Below, one piece after another: positions 58,141-64,000 of a stretch of DNA of 64,000 nt. Positions within the stretch are counted from its first letter, which is position 1. Each line of letters opens with the position of its first letter. A program made the translations under genes and the position numbers. The notes under the pieces are model-generated. The model had not been told where the DNA came from, searched no databases, and was given only the letters and a program-made list of their open reading frames with translations. This stretch comes from Mycobacterium stomatepiae (GTDB lineage: Bacteria; Actinomycetota; Actinomycetes; Mycobacteriales; Mycobacteriaceae). The stretch covers positions 2,852,001 to 2,916,000 of the forward strand of contig NZ_AP022587.1 of the NCBI RefSeq assembly GCF_010731715.1. Reading direction: 5' to 3'.

Positions 58141-59513
58141 CTAGATCCTCGAGTCTGATGCCCGCGACGGCCGGTCCCCCAGCTCCAGGAAGCGCCCGTA
58201 GCGGTCCTGCACCGCGGCCGCCCAGGCGGGATCGGGGTCGACGGTGCGCTCGGTGCGGGCCCAGCGCGCGGCGTCGGCGATCGACGTCTCCAGCCCGGCT
58301 GCCATGCGTCCCAGGAACGCCGCGCCCAGCGCCGCGCCCTCGGCCACTCCGGAAACCTCCACCGGCCGGCCGGTGGCGTCGGCGATCGTCTGTATCCATG
58401 GCTGAAGCCGGGTCCCACCGCCGGCGGCCACGATGCGCGACACCGGGGCCCCGCTTAGCTCGATCAGCTGACGTACGACGAAGCCCGATGCCTCGTAGGC
58501 GGCGCGGCGCAGCGCGGCGGGGCCGTGGGTGAGGTCGGCGCCGTCGAGCACGGCCCGACGGTCCGGGTCGTGGAACGGCGTGCGTTCCCCGCGAATGTAG
58601 GGCGACCACACCGGGACCCGGCGCGGATCGAGCTCGTGGAAATCGCCGGCGGGGTCGGCGGGTCCGATGACGCGGTCCACCCAGCCCAGAAAGAGCCCAC
58701 CCGATTGCTGGCGCCACCGATCTGGCTCTTGGGGGCCTTGGTGTGCGGAATGGTCCACAGCCCCGGCACCTGACGGGCCTCGGGAATCGTCACCCACACG
58801 ATCAGCGTGGTGCCACATATCACCAGCACCTCGCCGTCGCGGTCGGCGCCGGCCACCATCTGCTCGCACAGGGCGTCGACGGCGCCGGTCGCCAGCACGG
58901 TGCGGGTCCCGGGTATCTGCCCGGCCACGGCGCCGATCGTCTCGACCCGCGGCAGCTGTGCGATGGTGGCGCCGCGTTCGGCGCATGCCGCCTCATTCCA
59001 GCCGGTGCCGTCGAACAGGGGGTACGACGTGGCCGCGGTGGCGAAGTCGATCACCGCCTCACCCGCCAGCGCGTGGTTGGCCACCGCCGGCGCCGGCCAA
59101 TACCCGGCCGCCTCGGAGGCTTCGGCCGCCATCCAGCGCAGGAACTCGGCGGCTTCGCCCAGCGCGGGAAGCGGCTGATCGCCGTCGACCCGGCCGCGTT
59201 CGTCGCCGTAGAGCAGGCCCGGCATGACGGGCCGGCCGGCGGCGTCGACGGCGGTCAGCGAGGGAACCATCGCCGAAACGGCTACCGCGCGGGCCTCGGG
59301 GCCGGGTACCTGTTGCCGTACCTGGTCCAGGGCGGCCAGGGGGCCGCGCCGCCACGCCTCGTCGGCGTCGTGCTCGAGCCGGTTGGGCGTCGGCACCCGC
59401 ACCTGATGCGGAATGCGCGCCCGCGCCGTCACGCGGCCGTCGGCGTCGGCGGCGACCGCTTTGACCGCCGTGGTCCCGATGTCGATGCCGATCGTGACGC
59501 CGTTACGTGACAC
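58141..59513 (-). pseudogene. xylB: Xylulokinase (FGGY family), frameshifted
   Basis: Starts at GTG 59513 (VSRNGVTIGIDIGTTAVKAV) and is in frame to about 58704. The normal continuation there (SGGLFLGWVDRVIGPADPAG and onward) is one frame over, ending at TAG 58141-58143. The reading resumes exactly if one base is restored near 58703 (AATCGGG for expected AAT-TCG-GGT). The total span plus one base is 458 codons, close to the H37Rv XylB length. Both halves keep FGGY motifs (ATGAVDALCEQM; AAGGGTRLQPWIQTIAD). It would phosphorylate a sugar for the neighbouring serA2-fucA genes. Confidence 0.85.
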
Positions 59514-59543
59514 GGGCGTCACCGTACGCCAGCATTGGCACTC

Positions 59544-60533
59544 GTGACATCGAGACCGCGTGCCCTGGTGACGGCCCCGCTGCGCGGTCCGGGCTTCGCC
59601 AAACTCCGTCAGCTCGCCGACGTGGTGTATGACCCGTGGATCGATCAAACCCCGCTGCGGATCTACAGCCCCGAGCAGTTGGCCGAGCGGATCGGCGCCG
59701 AGGCCGCCGACGTCGTCGTGGTGGAAAGCGACTTTGTTAGTGGCCCGGTGTTCGACCAAGGGTCGCGTGCCCTGATCGCCGTGGCCTCGACCCGCGGCGA
59801 CCCGAACAACGTCGACATCGCCGCAGCCACCGCGGCGGGCATCCCGGTGCTGAACACGCCGGCCCGCAACGCCGACGCGGTTGCCGAGATGGCGGTCGCG
59901 CTGCTGCTGGCCGTCACCCGCCACCTGCTGACCGCCGACGCGGATGTGCGCAGCGGCAACATGTTTCGCGACGGCAGCATTCCCTATCAGCGCTTCCGGG
60001 GTTGGGAGATCGCGGGGCGCACCGCGGGGGTGGTGGGGCTGGGCGCCATCGGCCGGGCCGTGCGGTGGCGGCTGACGGGGCTGGGCATGCGGGTCATCGC
60101 CCACGACCCGTATCACGACGAAGCCCAGCACAGCCTCGACGAACTGCTCACCGAGGCCGACGTCATCTCGCTGCACGCACCGGTCACCGACGACACCGCG
60201 GGGATGATCGGCGCGAGCCAATTCGCCGCCATGCGCGACGGCGTGGTTTTCCTGAACACCGCCCGCGCGCAACTGCACGACACCGACGCACTCGTCGACG
60301 CGCTGCGCAGCGGCAAGGTGGCCGCGGCGGGACTGGACCACTTCGTGGGCGAATGGCTTGCCACGGATCATCCGTTGGCGAGCATGCCCAACGTCGTGCT
60401 GACCCCGCACATCGGCGGGGCGACCTGGGACACTGAGGCACGGCAGGCAAAGATGGTGGCCGACGATCTGGAAGCGTTGCTATCCGGCAACACGCCAGCT
60501 CATATCGTCAACCCGGAGGTGCTGGGGTCATGA
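59544..60533 (+). CDS. serA2: D-2-hydroxyacid dehydrogenase (SerA2-like)
   Basis: 329 residues from GTG 59544 (VTSRPRALVTAP). A TTG at 59535 is an alternative, and neither has a strong ribosome-binding site. The NAD-binding motif GLGAIGRAVRWRLTGLG is present. The catalytic residues of the family are visible: Arg in LNTARAQL, Glu/Asp in AGLDHFVGEW (the usual Glu-Pro region is altered) and His in LTPHIGGAT. It is unlikely to make serine. With the class II aldolase, it more likely oxidises a sugar-acid. First gene of a four-gene coupled operon. Confidence 0.85.
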   Translation: MTSRPRALVTAPLRGPGFAKLRQLADVVYDPWIDQTPLRIYSPEQLAERIGAEAADVVVVESDFVSGPVFDQGSRALIAVASTRGDPNNVDIAAATAAGIPVLNTPARNADAVAEMAVALLLAVTRHLLTADADVRSGNMFRDGSIPYQRFRGWEIAGRTAGVVGLGAIGRAVRWRLTGLGMRVIAHDPYHDEAQHSLDELLTEADVISLHAPVTDDTAGMIGASQFAAMRDGVVFLNTARAQLHDTDALVDALRSGKVAAAGLDHFVGEWLATDHPLASMPNVVLTPHIGGATWDTEARQAKMVADDLEALLSGNTPAHIVNPEVLGS

Positions 60534-61186
60534 AGTTCGTGGACAACCCGGAAACCGCGGTGCTGGAAGCGGCCAAAGACATGCTGCGGCGCGGGCTCGT
60601 CGAGGGAACCGCCGGCAACATCTCGGCGCGACGGTCCGACGGCAACGTCGTCATCACTCCCTCCTCGGTCGACTATCGCGACATGCAGCTCGACGACCTG
60701 GTGCTGATCGATCCCGACGGCGCCGTGCAGCACGCCAAGCAGGGCCGGGCGCCGTCGTCGGAGATGCACCTGCACCTGGCGGCGTATCAGGCGTTCGACG
60801 ACATCGGCAGCGTTATTCACAGTCATCCCGTGTGGGCGACGATGTTCGCGATCGCACACCAGCCGATTCCGGCCTGCATCGACGAATTCGCGGTCTACGT
60901 CGGCGGCGACGTGCGCTGCGCCGACTACGCCGCATCCGGCACCCCCGACGTCGGGGCCAACGCGGTCAAGGCACTGGAAGGTCGCGGCGCGGCCCTGATC
61001 GCCAACCACGGCCTGGTCGCGGTGGGCCCCCGCCCGGACAAGGTCCTGCACATCACTGCGCTCGTCGAGCGCACCGCTCAGATTGTCTGGGGGGCAAGGG
61101 CTCTCGGCGGCCCGGTGCCGATACCCGAAGACGTGAACCGCAACTTCGCCGGCGTTTACGGCTACCTGCGCGCCAATCCACTATGA
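60530..61186 (+). CDS. fucA: Class II aldolase (L-fuculose-phosphate aldolase-like)
   Basis: 218 residues from ATG 60530, overlapping the serA2 stop by four bases. Class II aldolase/adducin fold: GNISARRSDGNVVITPSS binds phosphate, SSEMHLHLAAYQ carries the catalytic Glu, IHSHPVWATMF provides two zinc His, and LIANHGLVAVG the third. It cleaves a phosphorylated sugar to dihydroxyacetone phosphate and an aldehyde. The natural sugar is not certain. Its phosphorylated substrate would need a kinase, and xylB beside it is broken. Confidence 0.87.
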   Translation: MKFVDNPETAVLEAAKDMLRRGLVEGTAGNISARRSDGNVVITPSSVDYRDMQLDDLVLIDPDGAVQHAKQGRAPSSEMHLHLAAYQAFDDIGSVIHSHPVWATMFAIAHQPIPACIDEFAVYVGGDVRCADYAASGTPDVGANAVKALEGRGAALIANHGLVAVGPRPDKVLHITALVERTAQIVWGARALGGPVPIPEDVNRNFAGVYGYLRANPL

Positions 61187-62109
61187 GCCGGGTACAGCTG
61201 GGCCGCGCCTGCGTGACGCGGATCGTGGAATTTCAGTTCGAGCTGGGGACAAAGTCTTTCGCGAAAACCCCGCCGGACGGATGGCACGACAACGCCGACC
61301 TGCTGGTGCCGGACTTCTTCGATCCCGACACCGAGAAATGGCGTATCGCGGTGCAAAGCTGGGTGGTCGAGGTCGACGGGCTGACCGTCGTGGTGGACAC
61401 CGGCGTCGGCAACGACCGACAGCGCCCGCACATGCCGCCGCTGGATGGGCTGAAGACCGGCTTCCTCACCGCGTGGGACTCGGCCGGAATCGATCGCGGC
61501 GCGGTGGACGTGGTGATCAACACCCACATCCATTCCGACCACGTCGGATGGAACACGATGCTCGACAGTAGCTCCCGGGACACCTGGGTCCCGACGTTCC
61601 CCAACGCCCGATATCTCGCGCCCGCGGCCGATTACCGCTACTTCGCGCCCGACGGACCGGCAGCGCGGCGATCGCCGCGCACCGAGCAGGAGGCCACCGC
61701 GCAGCACGGCGATCAGCTGGTGTTCGCCGACAGCGTGTTGCCGATCGACGACGCGGGCCAGCTCGTCCAATGGTCCGACGACCATCAGATCAGCCCGTCA
61801 CTGCGCCTGCGGCCCGCCGCGGGACACACGCCCGGCTCCTCGGTGCTGTGGCTGGACGCGGGGGTGCCCGCGGTGTTCGTCGGCGACATCACGCACAGCC
61901 CGCTGCAAGTGCGCCGTCCCGCCGACCCGTGCGCCTTCGACGTGGATGCCACCGCCGCCGCGGCCACCCGGCACCGGATCTTCACCGAGGCCGCGCAAAC
62001 ACACGCGACCGTGATCCCGGCGCACTACCCCGGCCACGGGGGCGCGTCGATCCGCGCCGTCGCCGATCAATTCGAGGTCGACGAATGGCTGGACATCGAA
62101 CCGCTATGA
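61183..62109 (+). CDS. Metallo-beta-lactamase-fold hydrolase
   Basis: 308 residues from ATG 61183, overlapping fucA by four bases (ATGA). MBL metal motif NTHIHSDHVGWN (HxHxDH), then GHTPGSSVLWLDAG, FVGDITHS and IPAHYPGHGG supply the remaining ligands. It resembles lactonase- or quorum-quenching-type MBL proteins. In this operon a lactonase step opening a sugar lactone is plausible, which is inference. No signal peptide, so cytoplasmic. Confidence 0.83.
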   Translation: MSRVQLGRACVTRIVEFQFELGTKSFAKTPPDGWHDNADLLVPDFFDPDTEKWRIAVQSWVVEVDGLTVVVDTGVGNDRQRPHMPPLDGLKTGFLTAWDSAGIDRGAVDVVINTHIHSDHVGWNTMLDSSSRDTWVPTFPNARYLAPAADYRYFAPDGPAARRSPRTEQEATAQHGDQLVFADSVLPIDDAGQLVQWSDDHQISPSLRLRPAAGHTPGSSVLWLDAGVPAVFVGDITHSPLQVRRPADPCAFDVDATAAAATRHRIFTEAAQTHATVIPAHYPGHGGASIRAVADQFEVDEWLDIEPL

Positions 62110-63137
62110 CTTATCGGATGGTGCAATGGTCGACCGGCAACATCGGCAAGCGAGCCTTGGGCGCCCTGATCGACCGCCGCGATTTCGACGTCGTCGGCGT
62201 CCACGCCTTCGGGTCGGACAAAGTGGGTTGTGACGCAGGACTTCTCGCCGAGCGTCCCCCGATCGGTGTAACCGCGACCGACGATGTCGACGCAGTGATC
62301 GCGCTGGCACCGGATTGCGTGAGCTACATGCCGCGCGCCATCGACTTCGAACTGGTGGCCCGGCTCCTGCGCAGCGGCATCAACGTGGTGACCACGGGAG
62401 ACTTCCTGACCGGTTCCCATCACCCGGCGGAACACGCGGCACTCGAGGCCGCGGCGCACCATGGCGGTGCGACCTTCCTAGGAACGGGATTCGAGCCGGG
62501 TTTCATCAATGTCGTCGCCGGCTTCCTCACCGGCGCGTGCCGAAAAGTACACAGCGTCAAGCTTGTTGAGACGTTGGACTGCACCACCTATCCCGTCCAA
62601 GACGTATGGAAGGTGCTCGGATTCGGCAAGTCCCCGCGGGAACGGGTGAAATCGATTGACCCGCAGATCCAAAAGTATGGCCTCGGATACTTCGAGACGC
62701 TCGACATGATCGCAGGCATGCTCGGCGTCGAGCTGGACTCGACGGACGCATTCGTCGAGAACGCGATTCTGACCCGAGATGTGCACCTGGGCTGGACGGA
62801 CTACGCCGCCGGCACGACCGGAGGTCAGCGCCGCAGCTACCGCGGGCACCGCAACGGCCGTCCGGTGATCGAGCTGGCGATCTGTTGGACGATGAGCAGC
62901 GACGCGCTCGATCCGCAATGGGAAGACCCCGAGGGTTTCAGCGTGGTGATCGACGGCGAACCGTACGTCGACGCGACGATCCGATTCGGCCATCCGGGTC
63001 AGGACGCCATGACCGTCCTGATGGACAGCACCGCCATCGCGGCGGTCAACGCCATACCCTTCCTCTGCGAGGCGCCGCCGGGCGTCATCACCCCGATCGA
63101 TCTGCCGATCATCGGATCTCAGGGCGCATTGGTCTAG
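62106..63137 (+). CDS. Dihydrodipicolinate-reductase-like oxidoreductase
   Basis: 343 residues from ATG 62106, again with a four-base overlap. The N-terminal Rossmann site (YRMVQWSTGNIGKRAL), the segment LLRSGINVVTTGDFLTGSHH, and LGTGFEPGFINVVAGFLTG are typical of DapB-like/2,4-diaminopentanoate-dehydrogenase-like proteins common in mycobacteria. Its substrate is unknown, though the operon suggests a carbonyl or hydroxy intermediate of sugar-acid breakdown. Its 3' end overlaps the convergent kinase gene by 29 bases. Confidence 0.8.
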   Translation: MTYRMVQWSTGNIGKRALGALIDRRDFDVVGVHAFGSDKVGCDAGLLAERPPIGVTATDDVDAVIALAPDCVSYMPRAIDFELVARLLRSGINVVTTGDFLTGSHHPAEHAALEAAAHHGGATFLGTGFEPGFINVVAGFLTGACRKVHSVKLVETLDCTTYPVQDVWKVLGFGKSPRERVKSIDPQIQKYGLGYFETLDMIAGMLGVELDSTDAFVENAILTRDVHLGWTDYAAGTTGGQRRSYRGHRNGRPVIELAICWTMSSDALDPQWEDPEGFSVVIDGEPYVDATIRFGHPGQDAMTVLMDSTAIAAVNAIPFLCEAPPGVITPIDLPIIGSQGALV

Positions 63138-64000
63138 GGGTCTGGTCGACCATGTCCGAGAACGTCTCTGCCGCAGTTCGTTTGCGAATGTCGCGCAGCG
63201 CGTAGTAGAGCTCCTGAAAGCCCGCGAACTTTTCGTCGTAATACTCACGATGGGCAATTTGCGGCTCGAAAATGCGGTCGAACCGGACAAGCCGTCGCAC
63301 GGCGTCACTCATGCAGCGAACCGTTTGGGTGCCCACACCCGCCAGCAGGGCTGCACCGAGAACCGCGGCGTTCGCCACCGCACTGCGCCGAAGCGGAAAG
63401 CCGAGAACATCGGCGCGGATCTGACACCAGGTATCTGATCGAGAACCGCCACCGCTTATATTTGCCTGCGATACATCAAGATTCGCCGACCGCTGCAACG
63501 CTTGGAAAGCCCACCGCGCCGAGAAGGCCACCCCTTCCATCACGCTGCGCGCCATCTCGGCGGCTCCTGCCTGGGAACCGATGCCCGCGAACGCGCCCTT
63601 CGAGCCGGCATCCCAGATCGGCGCACGCTCACCCTCCAAGTGCGGCAGAAACAACGGCACGGACGGTCCCGGCTTAGTTCCTGCCGCCAGCACCGACAAC
63701 TGAGCGGGCGTCCTGCCGAGTAACTCCGAAACCCATTGCAGTGCGGCCCCTCCGGATTGGGTAGGCGCTGCGTGGAGTACGACGTTGTCATACGAGGGGA
63801 ACACGACCACGCCTCGCGTGGGGTTGACGGTCGGCAAGATGATACCCAAGATCTCGCTCGTGCCGCTTTGATACATCGCGTCACCGTCGCGCAGCACGCC
63901 GGAACCATACATACCGGCCCACGCGTCCATAGCACCTACAACTACCGGCGTTCCGGCACAAGGCATCCCTTCGCGCACCCGTCCTGCCACATGATGAAAG
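63109..64000 (-). CDS. FGGY-family carbohydrate kinase, C-terminal part (partial)
   Basis: The frame runs open to the window edge, so the start lies beyond position 64000. About 297 residues are visible. The C-terminal FGGY domain has the catalytic Asp in VGAMDAWAGMYGSG, the glycine-rich QSGTSEIL, and ISGGGSRSDTWCQIRADVLG for ATP binding, then AALLAGVG. It resembles xylulokinase. It may take over phosphorylation for the serA2-fucA operon, whose own xylB is frameshifted. No break is visible in the part present. Confidence 0.82.
   Translation of the reverse strand, partial: FHHVAGRVREGMPCAGTPVVVGAMDAWAGMYGSGVLRDGDAMYQSGTSEILGIILPTVNPTRGVVVFPSYDNVVLHAAPTQSGGAALQWVSELLGRTPAQLSVLAAGTKPGPSVPLFLPHLEGERAPIWDAGSKGAFAGIGSQAGAAEMARSVMEGVAFSARWAFQALQRSANLDVSQANISGGGSRSDTWCQIRADVLGFPLRRSAVANAAVLGAALLAGVGTQTVRCMSDAVRRLVRFDRIFEPQIAHREYYDEKFAGFQELYYALRDIRKRTAAETFSDMVDQTPRPMRPEIR

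Noticed and set aside
58690..58725. Programmed ribosomal frameshift in xylB
   Set aside because: No classic slippery heptamer or downstream structure is evident, and the H37Rv homologue is a single frame as recalled. A simple one-base deletion is more likely.
59514..60410. N-terminal extension of the xylB frame across serA2
   Set aside because: The kinase sequence begins at GTG 59513. The extension is antisense to serA2 and shows no similarity to any kinase.

Overview
The window looks like a chromosomal segment of a Mycobacterium, most likely a slow-growing nontuberculous species. The sequence is GC-rich, start codons are often GTG, and many genes match M. tuberculosis H37Rv products in length and order (recalled from memory, not searched). 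Examples are glmM-rpsI-rplM-esxT-esxU, the ESX-4 genes, cutinases, truA-rplQ-rpoA-rpsD-rpsK-rpsM-rpmJ-infA, rmlB-rmlC, mmsA-fadE9-mmsB, and sigL-rslA beside map-adk-secY. It is not the M. tuberculosis complex, because several blocks here are absent there. I see no tRNA, rRNA, insertion sequence, prophage or CRISPR array.

Layout. 1-4.4 kb: end of an F420-type oxidoreductase, two secretion-associated hypothetical genes, glmM, rpsI and rplM. 4.6-14.4 kb: the ESX-4 type VII secretion locus (esxT, esxU, an associated protein, eccC4, eccD4, mycP4, eccB4), in which eccC4 carries an in-frame stop. 14.5-16.9 kb: three tandem secreted cutinases. 17-18.6 kb: an NCS1-type permease with a Cys/His-rich tail. 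18.6-23.2 kb: truA and the alpha ribosomal operon back to infA. 23.5-26.7 kb: a receiver/flavoreductase fusion and a sensor kinase gene with two in-frame stops. 26.7-30.1 kb: two luciferase-like paralogues, then rmlB and rmlC for dTDP-rhamnose.

30.4-38.5 kb: the most distinctive accessory region, with five paralogous membrane acyltransferase-3 genes all on the plus strand. A minus-strand operon (cupredoxin lipoprotein, Tat-exported metallophosphoesterase, small membrane protein) sits between copies 4 and 5. The 398-bp divergent gap holds a repeated GGATCGTATACG element that includes a 16-bp perfect palindrome. 38.4-41.1 kb: a Rieske protein that may act as an anti-sigma factor, an ECF sigma factor and a flavoprotein. 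41.2-45.2 kb: valine catabolism (mmsA, fadE9, mmsB) and a small STAS-like protein.

45.2-50.2 kb: a MarR regulator and a four-gene cassette (ThDP enzyme, SRPBCC protein, KAS III-like enzyme with an altered catalytic His, PLP aminotransferase). It lies between rslA and the MarR gene, which are neighbours in H37Rv, and resembles a small undescribed biosynthetic pathway. 50.3-54.4 kb: rslA, sigL, map, adk, secY. 54.7-58.1 kb: three tandem SAM methyltransferases and an acetyltransferase. 58.1-64 kb: a sugar or sugar-acid catabolic block with a frameshifted xylB, four genes coupled by ATGA overlaps, and part of a second FGGY kinase.

Three genes (eccC4, the sensor kinase, xylB) are each broken by single-base-scale lesions while the rest of the reading frame is preserved. 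This means recent gene decay or base-level assembly errors, and read data would decide. Read from right to left, secY-adk-map...infA-rpmJ-rpsM-rpsK-rpsD-rpoA-rplQ-truA follows the usual actinobacterial order, so the window appears to keep the ancestral arrangement that is split in H37Rv.
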